From: Niveispirillum cyanobacteriorum
GTDB lineage: Bacteria > Pseudomonadota > Alphaproteobacteria > Azospirillales > Azospirillaceae
Direction of reading: 5' to 3'
Assembly (NCBI RefSeq): GCF_002868735.1
Contig: NZ_CP025611.1
Span: 3,333,867-3,397,866, forward strand
DNA: 64,000 nucleotides
In this document: positions 1-8,215 of the stretch, piece by piece
How the letters are laid out: every line of letters starts with the position of its first letter
How positions within the stretch are numbered: the stretch's first letter is position 1
Translations under genes and position numbers: made by a program
The notes under the pieces: generated by a model
The model's input: only the letters and a program-made list of their open reading frames with translations
The model's database searches: none
Told to the model about the DNA's origin: nothing

Positions 1-2
1 TT

Positions 3-134
3 TGCCTGATGGGTGGGCTGGGGCCGGTGCTGCTGGACTGGATGCCGCCCTGGGTGCGCGGCGTGCTGACGGCACCCAAGGGCGATGCCATGGCGGGCGG
101 GGTGCTGCTGGCCATGCGGGCGGGTGGTGCATGA
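3..134 (+). CDS. Sugar kinase, C-terminal end (BadF/BadG/BcrA/BcrD or NagK type), partial
   Basis: The window opens inside a gene whose last 43 codons read through to a TGA at 132-134. The tail contains a glycine-rich segment (MGGLGPVLLDW), then a proline/lysine-containing turn and GDAMAGGVLLA near the end. That pattern is usual at the C-terminus of BadF/BadG-type N-acetylglucosamine kinases, where an ATPase-fold GG loop is followed by a GxAxxGAxxLA helix. The family call rests on this short tail and on the following GntR, SIS and nagA genes, which make a GlcNAc kinase the expected neighbour. The stop overlaps the next start (ATGA), indicating translational coupling. The 5' part lies outside the window. 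Confidence 0.6.
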   Translation, partial: CLMGGLGPVLLDWMPPWVRGVLTAPKGDAMAGGVLLAMRAGGA

Positions 135-898
135 GCGTGACCGAACCCTTGTTCGATGGGGCGGCATTGTCGGCGGACAGCCCCCTGCCGCTTTACATGC
201 AACTGGCCCGGCATCTGAAACGGTTGATCAGCGACGGGACCTTGGCGGTCGAGGATGCGCTGCCCGCCGAACGCGATCTGGCCGAAGGGTTTGCGGTATC
301 CCGCGTGACGGTGCGCAAGGCAGTGCAGGCGCTGGTCGATGAAGGCCTGCTGCATCAGCGCCCGCGCGCCGGCACGTTCGTGGCCAAGGCCCCGCATGTG
401 GAACAGCCGCTGTCGGCCCTGACTGGCTTTTCCGAAGACATGCGGTCACGCGGGCTGGAGCCGTCATCGCGCTGGCTGTCACGCACGGTCGCCCCGGCCA
501 GCCCGGAAGAGGCCATGGTGCTGGGTCTGGCCCTGGGGGAGAAGGTCAGCCGGTTGTGGCGTCTGCGTCTGGCCGATGAGGCGCCGATGGCCATTGAGCT
601 GTCGGTGGTGCCGGCCCGCATCCTGCCCGACCCTCTGCTGGTCACCGGATCGCTGTATGATGTGCTGCGCGGGTTGGGATATCCGCCGCACCGCGCCTTG
701 CAGCGCCTGTCCGCCGGCCTGCTGAACCCCGATCAGGCCGGCATCCTGCACGTGCCCGAAGGCACGCCGGCTTTGTTCATCGAACGCCGCAGCTTCCTTG
801 AAAATGGCCGCCCGCTGGAATTCGTGCGCAGCCAGTACCGGGGCGATGCCTACGATTTCATTGTGGAGCTGAACCTGAACGCTCCGCCCAACCCGTGA
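131..898 (+). CDS. GntR/HutC-family transcriptional regulator with UTRA domain (NagR-like)
   Basis: A 255-residue cytoplasmic regulator. Residues about 19-84 form the GntR winged helix (LPLYMQLARHLK, then LPAERDLAEGFAVSRVTVRKA and the wing RPRAGTFV). Residues about 105-245 match a UTRA ligand-binding domain (LTGFSEDMRSRG, a hallmark of HutC-type members, and RSFLENGRPLEFVRSQYRGD near the end). HutC-type regulators beside nag genes usually sense GlcNAc-6-P or GlcN-6-P; here that is inferred from the neighbourhood. The ATG at 131 overlaps the upstream stop by 4 nt, which fixes the start better than longer in-frame readings. It is the second gene of a kinase-regulator-SIS-nagA operon, so it probably autoregulates. 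Confidence 0.9.
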   Translation: MSVTEPLFDGAALSADSPLPLYMQLARHLKRLISDGTLAVEDALPAERDLAEGFAVSRVTVRKAVQALVDEGLLHQRPRAGTFVAKAPHVEQPLSALTGFSEDMRSRGLEPSSRWLSRTVAPASPEEAMVLGLALGEKVSRLWRLRLADEAPMAIELSVVPARILPDPLLVTGSLYDVLRGLGYPPHRALQRLSAGLLNPDQAGILHVPEGTPALFIERRSFLENGRPLEFVRSQYRGDAYDFIVELNLNAPPNP

Positions 899-914
899 TG
901 TTTTGAGACTGACC

Positions 915-1955
915 ATGACCAAGCCCGACAGCACCAGCACCAAGATGGCCGTGGAAGCGGCGGAAAGTGCATCCGCCATTCGGCGCCAGATCGAGCGCTG
1001 TGGCCCCCTGTTCAGCGTTCTGGGGACGAAGCTGCGGGAACTGAACCCGTCGCTGGTGGTCACCTGCGCGCGCGGCAGTTCCGACCATGCCGCCACCTAT
1101 GGCAAGTACCTGATCGAAACCCATCTGGGCCTGCCGGTCGCGTCGGTCGGTCCGTCGGTCGTGTCGCTTTACAATACCGACCTGAAGGTCGACGGCGCCC
1201 TGTTCGTGGCGGTATCGCAGAGCGGGCGCAGCCCCGACCTGCTGCGTCTGGCCGCCGCCGCCAAGAAGGGCGGGGCCTATGTCGTGGCCTTCGTGAATGA
1301 CGAGACATCGCCGCTGGCAGAGGCCGCCGACCTGTTCATCCCGCTCTGCGCGGGGCCGGAAATCAGTGTGGCTGCCACCAAATCCTATCTGACGGCCTGC
1401 TTTGCCTTCCTGTCCATGGTGGCGGAATGGAAGGATGATGACGCTCTGCGCCGCACCGCGTCGCAGGCCCCGGCGGCCCTGTCGGCGGCAGCGGAACTGG
1501 ATTGGACGCCGGCCCTGCTGAACCTCACGGACAAGACCGGCCTGTATGTTATCGGGCGCGGCGTGGGCACGGGCGCCATCATGGAAATGGCCCTGAAATG
1601 CAAGGAAACCTGCCGCCTGCATGCCGAGGCGTTCAGCGCGGCGGAGGTGATCCATGGGCCGCTGGCCCTGGTCGGTCCCGACTTCCCCGTGCTGGCCATC
1701 AACCAGAATGATGCGACGGCAGAGGCGACGCGCGCGGCCATTGCCCGCTGCGTCGAGCTCGGGGCACCGGTCTTCAGCAGCGATGACGGCGTGAAGGGCG
1801 TGATCCCGCTGCCATCGGTGCCCGCCCTGGCCCCGGAGCTGGCGCCGCTGGCGGCGGTGCAGAGCTTCTACATGGCCATCCACACGGTATCACAGCGCCG
1901 GGGGCTAAACCCCGACGTGCCCGCCAACCTGCGCAAGGTGACGGAGACGGTGTGA
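915..1955 (+). CDS. SIS-domain glucosamine-6-phosphate deaminase/isomerase (NagB-II/AgaS type)
   Basis: A 346-residue protein with two SIS folds and no N-terminal glutaminase domain. It therefore resembles the isomerase half of GlmS and the alternative deaminase NagB-II, not hexameric NagB. Sugar-phosphate contacts are visible in CARGSSDHAATYGKYL (about residues 50-66) and VSQSGRSPDLL (about 100-110), and the second domain has AFSAAEVIHGPLAL. In this setting the expected reaction is GlcN-6-P to Fru-6-P plus ammonia, the step after nagA. ATG 915 is preferred over the in-frame TTG at 903; spacing to the GntR gene is 16 nt. Its stop overlaps the nagA start by one base. An AgaS-like activity on galactosamine-6-P cannot be excluded. 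Confidence 0.85.
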   Translation: MTKPDSTSTKMAVEAAESASAIRRQIERCGPLFSVLGTKLRELNPSLVVTCARGSSDHAATYGKYLIETHLGLPVASVGPSVVSLYNTDLKVDGALFVAVSQSGRSPDLLRLAAAAKKGGAYVVAFVNDETSPLAEAADLFIPLCAGPEISVAATKSYLTACFAFLSMVAEWKDDDALRRTASQAPAALSAAAELDWTPALLNLTDKTGLYVIGRGVGTGAIMEMALKCKETCRLHAEAFSAAEVIHGPLALVGPDFPVLAINQNDATAEATRAAIARCVELGAPVFSSDDGVKGVIPLPSVPALAPELAPLAAVQSFYMAIHTVSQRRGLNPDVPANLRKVTETV

Positions 1956-3127
1956 TGACAGGCACCCTGCTGACCGGCGCGCGGGTCTTTACCGGCACAC
2001 GCACCATCGATGCCGATCTCCTGATCCAGGGGGAACGGCTGGCGGCGGTTCTGCCACCCGGTTCCACGGCACCCGCCGGCGTGGCGGTGCGGCATCTGTC
2101 GTCCGACATGCTGCTGGCGCCCGGTTTCATCGATACACAGGTCAATGGCGGCGGCGGGGTGCTGTTCAACGATACACCGACGCGTGAGGCCGCCCTGGCC
2201 ATTGCGCGTGCCCATCGCCGGTTCGGTACCACAGCCCTGTTGCCGACCTTCATCACCGACCGGGTGGAAGGGATGCAGGCGGCGGCCATGGCGGCGGCAT
2301 CGGCCAGCGGTGTCATCGGGTCCGGTGTCATCGGCGTGCATCTGGAAGGCCCGTTCCTGACGCCGGAACGGCGCGGCGTCCACAATCTGGATCATGTGCG
2401 CCCGGCCAGCGAAGGGGACCTGGATTTCCTGGAAGGGCTGCCCGACCGGTTCGGTGCGCATGATGCCCGCGTGCTGCTGTCACTGGCACCCGACCGGGTG
2501 GCAGCAGCGGAGATCGCGCGGCTGGTGGCGGCGGGGGTGATCGTGGCTGGTGCGCATTCAGCCGCCAGCTTTGCCCAGACCATGGCGGCGGTCGATGCTG
2601 GCCTGACCGGATTTACCCACCTGTTCAACGCCATGCCGCCGCTGGCCAACCGGGAGCCGGGCATTGCAGGGGCTGCCCTGGCGGCGCGCGATACCGTCTG
2701 CGGTATCATTGCCGACGGGGTGCATGTGCATCCCGCCATGCTGCGTCTGGCGCTGGCGGCCAAGGGGCCGGGCGGGTTGATGCTGGTCACCGACGCGATG
2801 CCGCCGACGGGGACCGATGCGACCAGTTTCCAGCTATACGGCCAGACTATCCATCGCCGCGATGGGCGTCTGGTCACCGATGACGGCACGCTGGCTGGGG
2901 CCGATATCGACATGGCGCAGGCGGTGCGCAACGCCATCCGTCTGATGGGCGTGGATGTGGAGGAGGCGCTGCGCATGGCCTCGCTCTATCCCGCGCGTTT
3001 CCTGCATCTGGAGCACCGCTTGGGTCGCCTCCAGGCGGGATGGCAGGCGGATATCGTGCTGCTGGACAGTGATTTGACGGTTACCGGCACCTGGGTCGCC
3101 GGGCAGTGGCGGGATGCCGCCGATTAA
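1955..3127 (+). CDS. nagA: N-acetylglucosamine-6-phosphate deacetylase
   Basis: A 390-residue amidohydrolase-superfamily enzyme converting GlcNAc-6-P to GlcN-6-P and acetate. Family landmarks appear in order: PGFIDTQVNGGGGVLFND (about 57-73), the metal-binding glutamate in HLEGPFL (E131), AGAHSAAS, THLFNAMPPLANREPG, and the catalytic aspartate in LVTDAMPPTG. Length matches the family. The ATG at 1955 overlaps the stop of the SIS gene (TGATG), so translation is coupled and the product feeds directly to that deaminase. Together with the kinase fragment and GntR regulator this forms a complete GlcNAc catabolic unit. No transporter gene for the sugar is visible inside the window. Confidence 0.96.
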   Translation: MTGTLLTGARVFTGTRTIDADLLIQGERLAAVLPPGSTAPAGVAVRHLSSDMLLAPGFIDTQVNGGGGVLFNDTPTREAALAIARAHRRFGTTALLPTFITDRVEGMQAAAMAAASASGVIGSGVIGVHLEGPFLTPERRGVHNLDHVRPASEGDLDFLEGLPDRFGAHDARVLLSLAPDRVAAAEIARLVAAGVIVAGAHSAASFAQTMAAVDAGLTGFTHLFNAMPPLANREPGIAGAALAARDTVCGIIADGVHVHPAMLRLALAAKGPGGLMLVTDAMPPTGTDATSFQLYGQTIHRRDGRLVTDDGTLAGADIDMAQAVRNAIRLMGVDVEEALRMASLYPARFLHLEHRLGRLQAGWQADIVLLDSDLTVTGTWVAGQWRDAAD

Positions 3128-3157
3128 ATCAAAGACCACCAATCAGGGAGTAGGGGC

Positions 3158-3430
3158 ATGTTGAAGCGTCGTTACACCGCCGAAGAGGTGGAACAGAAGC
3201 TGGCCTTGGCCGACGCGCTGCTGAATGAAGGCTACAAGATCGTGGATATCGCCCGCGAATTGGGCGTCACCCGTGTCACCTATTACCGCTGGCGCCAGGA
3301 TCAGGCGGGCGAAAAGCCGGCCATGGTACGCCGCCTGGAACAGCTGGAGCGGGAGAATGCCGAGTTGCGCCGGCGTCTGGCCGACCTGCTGCGCGCAGGA
3401 TACAGGGCGGACACGGCGGTGGCGGCGTAA
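3158..3430 (+). CDS. Stand-alone IS3-OrfA/HTH_Tnp_1-like DNA-binding protein
   Basis: A 90-residue protein. Residues 5-45 look like the helix-turn-helix of IS3-group OrfA proteins (YTAEEVEQKLALADALLNEG, then VDIARELGVTRVTYYRWR). Residues 55-80 form a short leucine-rich coiled coil (MVRRLEQLERENAELRRRL), also typical of OrfA. No OrfB integrase, frameshift window or terminal inverted repeats follow: the next gene runs in the opposite direction 3 nt after the stop. It starts 30 nt after nagA with a good ribosome-binding site (GGGAG), as if cotranscribed with the nag operon. It is either a relic of an insertion sequence or a domesticated regulator; base composition does not differ obviously from its neighbours. 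Confidence 0.7.
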   Translation: MLKRRYTAEEVEQKLALADALLNEGYKIVDIARELGVTRVTYYRWRQDQAGEKPAMVRRLEQLERENAELRRRLADLLRAGYRADTAVAA

Positions 3431-3433
3431 AAC

Positions 3434-4042
3434 CTATCCCCGCTCATGCAGTCCGGCGGCCCAATCGTCGCGCAGGATGGCGTAGAGGATGTGGTCGGCC
3501 CATTTGTCATTGATGCGCAGATAGGCCCGCGCATAGCCTTCCTTGGTGAAGCCGACCTTCTCCAGCACGCCGCTGCTGGCCTGGTTGGTGGGTAGGCACG
3601 CCGCTTCCACCCGGTGCAGGCCAAGCTGCCCGAAGGCGAAGGACAGCATCAGGCGTGCCGCCTCTGAGGTATAGCCGCGCCGGGCATAGGGGCGGCCCAC
3701 CCAATAGCCCATGGACCCCATCTGCGCCACGCCGCGCCGGACATTAGTGAGGCCGATACCACCCACCACCAGTTCGCTGCGCTGTTCGAAGGTCAAGAAA
3801 CTGTAGGTCTCATCATCGCGCCATTCGGCGGCCTGACGGCGCAGACGGCGGTTGAACGCCGTCTGGGTCAGGGCGTCGGGCGGCCAGGTCGGTTCCCATG
3901 GCACCAGGAACTCCCGGCTGGCTTCCCGGATTTCGGCCCATTGTTTCCAGTCGCGCGGCTGAGCGGGACGGATGAAGACATTGGGACCGTCAACGCGCAA
4001 GGGCGGGGGGCTTAATAGACCGTCAGGGATCAAACGGATCAT
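3434..4042 (-). CDS. RimJ/RimL-type GNAT N-acetyltransferase
   Basis: A 202-residue acetyl-CoA-dependent N-acetyltransferase. The fold is recognisable from FIRPAQPRDWKQWAEIREASREFL at the N-terminus, the acceptor-site strand MGYWVGRPYARRGYTSEAARLM carrying the acetyl-CoA pyrophosphate loop (about residues 110-131), then HRVEAACLPTNQASSGVLEKVGF (about 143-165), the classic RimJ/RimL ending. Family members acetylate N-terminal residues of ribosomal or other proteins; the substrate here is unknown. It is the last gene of a minus-strand operon after thrC and the M16 peptidase (60 nt gap). This grouping recurs in alphaproteobacteria. Confidence 0.9.
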   Translation of the reverse strand: MIRLIPDGLLSPPPLRVDGPNVFIRPAQPRDWKQWAEIREASREFLVPWEPTWPPDALTQTAFNRRLRRQAAEWRDDETYSFLTFEQRSELVVGGIGLTNVRRGVAQMGSMGYWVGRPYARRGYTSEAARLMLSFAFGQLGLHRVEAACLPTNQASSGVLEKVGFTKEGYARAYLRINDKWADHILYAILRDDWAAGLHERG

Positions 4043-4102
4043 CCTGTTCCTGGCCCCCCGGTTCGCGGTTTGTTGTTTGTCGGTACTTTAAGCGTGATCG
4101 CG

Positions 4103-5386
4103 TCAGGCCGCCAGACGGCTTGTCACGCTGTCCAGGCTTTCCAGACCGTCCAGCGGACCCAGGGCCGTCAAGGTCGGCTTGCTGCCGAACATGCGTTCCG
4201 CGCAGGCGGCGACGGCGGCCAGATCGACGGCATCCAGCTTTGCCACCGTTTCGGCGGGCGGGATGACGCGGCCATAGGTCAGCAGTTGCGAGCCCAGCTG
4301 TTCGGCGCGGTTGGTGGTGCTTTCCAGGCCCATCAACTGACTGGCTTTCAGCTGTGCCTTGGCACGGACTAGTTCATCGGTCGTCAGGGTGCCCGCCAGC
4401 TTGCGCACCTCCTCACAGATCACGGGGATCAGTTCGGCGGTGCTGTCGGAGCCGGTGCCGGCATAGATGCCGAACACGCCGCTGTCAGCCATGGACCAGT
4501 TGAAACTGTGGATCGAATAGACCAGCCCGCGCTTTTCCCGTACTTCCTGGAACAGGCGAGACGACATGCCGCCACCCAGCAGGGTGGACAGGACCATGGC
4601 GGCGTGCAGGTCGGGGCTATTGTTCGAAACCCCGTCAAAGCCCAGCAGTACATGCACCTGTTCCAGGTCACGCTCCTCCCGGAACTCACCCCCGTGATAG
4701 AGGGCCTGCTCGGCCCCCGTCACGTCACCCGCGGCTGGATAGGTGAAAAGCCGCGCGGCCAGTTCGACCACCTGTTCATGGGTGATATTGCCGGCGGCGG
4801 CCACCACCATGTTGGCAGGTACGTACCGACCCGTCACATAATCCACCATCGCCGCGCGCGGCAGGCTTTCCACCACGTCCGAGGTGCCCAGAACGGGGCG
4901 GCCCAGACGCTGTTTCGGGAAGGCGGTGGCCAGGAAATGGTCATAAACGATGTCGTCGGGCGTATCTTCGGCCTGACCGATTTCCTGCAAAATGACCTGG
5001 CGTTCCTTAGCCAGTTCCCCTTCGTCGAACAACGGATTCTGCACCATGTCGGCCAGGATGCCCAGGGCCAGACCCAGATCCTCCTTCAGGACCTTGGCGT
5101 AGTAGCAGGTCTGTTCGCGGCTGGTATAGGCGTTCAGATGGCCGCCGACATTTTCGATCTCTGCCGAAATGGCGAAGGCGTCGCGGGTCGGCGTGCCCTT
5201 GAACAGCATATGTTCAACCAGATGCGCCACCCCGTTGGCGGCCAGCGGTTCATGCCGGCTGCCAACGCCGAACCAGATGCCGACCGATACGGTCTCGACA
5301 TGGGGCATGGCATCGGTGGCCACACGCAGGCCGTTGGGAAGGGTGGTAACGCGGGTGCCGGGGGCGGCGGGGAAGCTGTTGCTCAC
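4103..5386 (-). CDS. M16 zinc metallopeptidase (mitochondrial processing peptidase-like)
   Basis: A 427-residue insulinase-superfamily protease. The inverted zinc motif HLVEH is at residues 55-59, with the distal zinc ligand E135 (VILQEIGQAEDTPDD) at the spacing expected for M16. The C-terminal half carries the second lobe (LLGGGMSSRLFQEVREKRGLVYSI), including the R/Y pair that contacts substrate in processing peptidases. There is no signal peptide, so a cytoplasmic location is expected. Length fits the bacterial MPP-beta-like subfamily. The start is a GTG at 5386 that keeps MSNSFPAAPGTRVTTLPNGLRV, the normal beginning. It lies 17 nt downstream of thrC, consistent with cotranscription. Confidence 0.94.
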   Translation of the reverse strand: MSNSFPAAPGTRVTTLPNGLRVATDAMPHVETVSVGIWFGVGSRHEPLAANGVAHLVEHMLFKGTPTRDAFAISAEIENVGGHLNAYTSREQTCYYAKVLKEDLGLALGILADMVQNPLFDEGELAKERQVILQEIGQAEDTPDDIVYDHFLATAFPKQRLGRPVLGTSDVVESLPRAAMVDYVTGRYVPANMVVAAAGNITHEQVVELAARLFTYPAAGDVTGAEQALYHGGEFREERDLEQVHVLLGFDGVSNNSPDLHAAMVLSTLLGGGMSSRLFQEVREKRGLVYSIHSFNWSMADSGVFGIYAGTGSDSTAELIPVICEEVRKLAGTLTTDELVRAKAQLKASQLMGLESTTNRAEQLGSQLLTYGRVIPPAETVAKLDAVDLAAVAACAERMFGSKPTLTALGPLDGLESLDSVTSRLAA

Positions 5387-5403
5387 GTAATCTCTGTTCC
5401 GTT

Positions 5404-6813
5404 TCAGGCTTGCTGCTTTGCGACCCGGGCGCGGGCACGCACATAGTCCTTCAATATCTGGATATCGTTGGGAAGGATATCCAGTCGTTCGGGCCGTTCG
5501 TACAGGTCAGCCAGATGGCGCGGCAGGGGCGGGCGCACGCCGGTCGCCTTTTCCACGGCATCGGGGAACTTGGCGGGGTGGGCGGTACCCATGACGATCA
5601 CGGGGATCGACCTGTCCAGTCCGGCATGGCGGGCGGCGGCCACACCCACGGCACTGTGCGGATCGACCAGATAGCCAGAGCCGGCATAGGCGTCGCGCAT
5701 GACATCCAGGGTCTGTTCGGTATCGCAGCGGTAACCGGCAAACAGCTCCCGCACGCGCGCCAACTGCCCCTGGCTGACCTCAAACCGGCCCGTTTCGCGG
5801 AAACCGGCCATGCACTGGGCCACGGCGGCACCATCGCGGTCCATCAGATCGAACAGCAGGCGTTCGAAATTGCTGGAAACCTGGATATCCATCGACGGCG
5901 ACAGGGTTGGCACCACGCCATCGGCCTTCATCTCGCCCGAGGCGAAGAAGCGGGCCAGGATATCATTCTCGTTCGTGCCGACGATCAGCTTTGCCACCGG
6001 CACGCCCATCTGGCGCGCGGCATAGGCGGCATAGACATTGCCGAAATTGCCGGTGGGCACGGCAAAGGCCACTTCACGGTCCGGCGCGCCCATGGCGACG
6101 GCAGCTGCCACGTAATAGACGATCTGGGCCATGATGCGGGCCCAGTTGATGGAATTGACCGCCGACAGGTTCAACGCATCGCGGAACGGCTGATCGTTGA
6201 ACATCGCCTTCACGGCGTCCTGGCAATCGTCAAACGTGCCTTCCAAGGCGACGTTGTGCACATTGGACGACAGGACCGTCGTCATCTGCCGGCGCTGCAC
6301 CTCCGAGGTGCGGTTATGCGGGTGCAAGATGACGATATCGACACGCTCACGGTCGCGGCAGGCCTCAATGGCCGCCGAGCCCGTATCGCCACTGGTGGCA
6401 CCAACGATGGTGACGCGGCTGTCCTTCTTGGCCAGGAGATGGTCGAACAGTTGCCCCAGCAGCTGTAGCGCCACATCCTTGAAGGCCAGCGTGGGGCCGT
6501 GGAACAGCTCCATCATCCAGGCATTGCTGTCGATCTGGGTCAGCGGCACGACCGCCTTATGCTGAAACGTGCCATAGGCGGCGTTCACCAGCTTTGTGAA
6601 GTCCGCCCGGTCGATGGTGCCGCCCAGGAAGGGCAGCATGACCTCGACCGCCAGTTCCGCATAGGACAAGCCACGGAAACGGCGCAGATCATCCGGGGTC
6701 AGCTTCGGCCATGCCGCCGGGACGTAAAGGCCGCCGTCACGGGCCAGACCCGCCAGCAGGACATCGTCGAACGCCAGGGCGGGCGCCTGGCCGCGCGTGC
6801 TGATATAGGACAC
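5404..6813 (-). CDS. thrC: Threonine synthase
   Basis: A 469-residue PLP enzyme converting O-phosphohomoserine to threonine. It begins MSYISTRGQAPALAFDDVLL, the characteristic thrC N-terminus. The PLP-binding lysine lies in HGPTLAFKDVALQLLGQL (K112), followed by the phosphate loop GATSGDTGSAA. The start chosen is the GTG at 6813, because GAGGTAAAG precedes it at good spacing and the protein then matches the family's MxYISTRG beginning; the TTG at 6837 would add eight atypical residues. It is the promoter-proximal gene of the thrC-peptidase-acetyltransferase operon. Confidence 0.97.
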   Translation of the reverse strand: MSYISTRGQAPALAFDDVLLAGLARDGGLYVPAAWPKLTPDDLRRFRGLSYAELAVEVMLPFLGGTIDRADFTKLVNAAYGTFQHKAVVPLTQIDSNAWMMELFHGPTLAFKDVALQLLGQLFDHLLAKKDSRVTIVGATSGDTGSAAIEACRDRERVDIVILHPHNRTSEVQRRQMTTVLSSNVHNVALEGTFDDCQDAVKAMFNDQPFRDALNLSAVNSINWARIMAQIVYYVAAAVAMGAPDREVAFAVPTGNFGNVYAAYAARQMGVPVAKLIVGTNENDILARFFASGEMKADGVVPTLSPSMDIQVSSNFERLLFDLMDRDGAAVAQCMAGFRETGRFEVSQGQLARVRELFAGYRCDTEQTLDVMRDAYAGSGYLVDPHSAVGVAAARHAGLDRSIPVIVMGTAHPAKFPDAVEKATGVRPPLPRHLADLYERPERLDILPNDIQILKDYVRARARVAKQQA

Positions 6814-7108
6814 CTTTACCTCGACCCGATGCGGCAATCTTCAGGGCGCGTACCCTAGCCAGGGCAGCCACAGGCCGCAAGGGGACGGGGCCGATCGCGT
6901 TGTGTCATTGGCTCATGCCTGCCCCGACCGGGCGGGGCACCACCAAAAGCGGTAGGCGCACTCTATTCATCTTGTCGCAGCCCTGGGCTTAGGTGGTATC
7001 GGATCAACGGTTTCCTTCACGACCGCGAACGTTTATCTTAAATGCTTGATAGAGTCTGAACCCAACGGTTGCATATTTATTGCGCAGACAAAGAGGAGTG
7101 CGGGGGCG

Positions 7109-7672
7109 ATGGGGTGGACGCAGGCCTTGATGATGGGGATGGTGATGGGCTTAGGTGCCTATCTCTTTACCTATCTTATGGGCCGCTATGCCGAAAGCTC
7201 CCTGCAGTCCGGTCATGACCTGAAGCGGATTGAGGAAGTCTTGCCGCGCCGGTCCCTGCTGGAGGCGAAGTTCGACCTGCGCCGCAGCGACCGCAAGGCG
7301 CGGCTGACCCAGTTGCAATCTGAACTGGCCGAACTGCGCCGCCGCCGCTTCCTTCAGGAAAAGGCTCTGGTTGATGCACGGCGGGAGGCGAATGCGCCCG
7401 TGCGCATCGTCGGGCCGGAGGGGCAGGCCCTGTTGAAGTTCCGGGCCTGGATGGTGAACCGGCAGGTGCAACAGGCCCTGACCGACCGCAAACGTCACCC
7501 GACCCTGGACATGGAATGGGCCAATCCACAGGTGATCGAGATCTGGGCCGATAACCTGTCTGATGCCAAGCGCGACGCGGGGCGCATCTTCCCCATGCCG
7601 CTGGGCTTTTCCCTGCTGAACATCACGCTGGAAAGTGCTGCACCCACGGCGGACGCCGCGGTGGCGGGCTGA
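7109..7672 (+). CDS. Membrane-anchored coiled-coil protein of unknown function
   Basis: A 187-residue protein that I do not recognise. Residues about 5-25 form one hydrophobic segment (ALMMGMVMGLGAYLFTYLMG), so the rest probably extends from the inner membrane. Residues about 55-95 are rich in charged heptads (KARLTQLQSELAELRRRRFLQ), a likely coiled coil. The C-terminal half has a compact segment (VRIVGPEGQALLKFRAWMVN, then NPQVIEIWADNLSDAKRDAGRIFP). ATG 7109 is preferred over the TTG at 7046 because AAGAGGAG lies upstream and the membrane segment then begins at the N-terminus. The next gene encodes a protein of matching design 9 nt downstream, so the two probably work together. Confidence 0.75.
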   Translation: MGWTQALMMGMVMGLGAYLFTYLMGRYAESSLQSGHDLKRIEEVLPRRSLLEAKFDLRRSDRKARLTQLQSELAELRRRRFLQEKALVDARREANAPVRIVGPEGQALLKFRAWMVNRQVQQALTDRKRHPTLDMEWANPQVIEIWADNLSDAKRDAGRIFPMPLGFSLLNITLESAAPTADAAVAG

Positions 7673-7681
7673 GGACCTGTC

Positions 7682-8215
7682 ATGACCGGTCCCATCATGC
7701 TGGTGGTGATGATCGTGGCGGTAGCCTTTGCCATGGCGCTGGAACAATCCATGCGCCGTGTCCGCGACACGCGTCGCCGCGTCACTCAACTGGTCAACAA
7801 GAAACAGCAGCAGGTGGAACGGTTGCGCGTGGCGGGCCGTGAAAGCCTGACCTTGGGCCGGGAGGTGCGCAACCAGCAGCGCAACGTCGATCACCTGATT
7901 GAGGAAATCAGCCAGGTGGAGGGGGAGTTGCTGCGTCTCGCCCACCCCGCCAACCGCACCTTCGTTCTGGATGAAAAGCGCGGGCCCGCCGATGCCGGCT
8001 GGCATGTCACGGTGGAGGCGCCGACCGTTTCCGTCGGCCGCCACGGCCCGCCCTGGGATGGGCAGCGCCGGTTCCGCGTCTGGGCGCCCGACGAACACGC
8101 CGCCCGCGCCAAGGTGGAAAAGCGGTATGGGGCCGAACAGGGCTATTCCATCATTGCCGTGTTCCCCGCCCCGCCGCCGGTCGCCAACCGGAATGGCGAC
8201 CCGGCAATGGTATAG
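7682..8215 (+). CDS. Membrane-anchored coiled-coil protein of unknown function (partner of the preceding gene)
   Basis: A 177-residue protein without a recognised family. Residues about 4-20 are hydrophobic (PIMLVVMIVAVAFAMAL), then residues about 22-85 form a long charged coiled coil (RRRVTQLVNKKQQQVERLRV, continuing to IEEISQVEGELLRLAH). The C-terminal domain contains TFVLDEKRGPADAGWHVTVEA and FRVWAPDEHAARAKVEKRYG. One anchor plus one coiled coil resembles the preceding protein, so a paired membrane assembly is a reasonable inference. The stop at 8213-8215 directly abuts the convergent DsbA-like gene with no intervening base. Confidence 0.75.
   Translation: MTGPIMLVVMIVAVAFAMALEQSMRRVRDTRRRVTQLVNKKQQQVERLRVAGRESLTLGREVRNQQRNVDHLIEEISQVEGELLRLAHPANRTFVLDEKRGPADAGWHVTVEAPTVSVGRHGPPWDGQRRFRVWAPDEHAARAKVEKRYGAEQGYSIIAVFPAPPPVANRNGDPAMV

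Noticed and set aside
3158..3430. Complete IS3-type insertion sequence
   Set aside because: Only an OrfA-like gene is present; no OrfB, no terminal inverted repeats, no target duplication.
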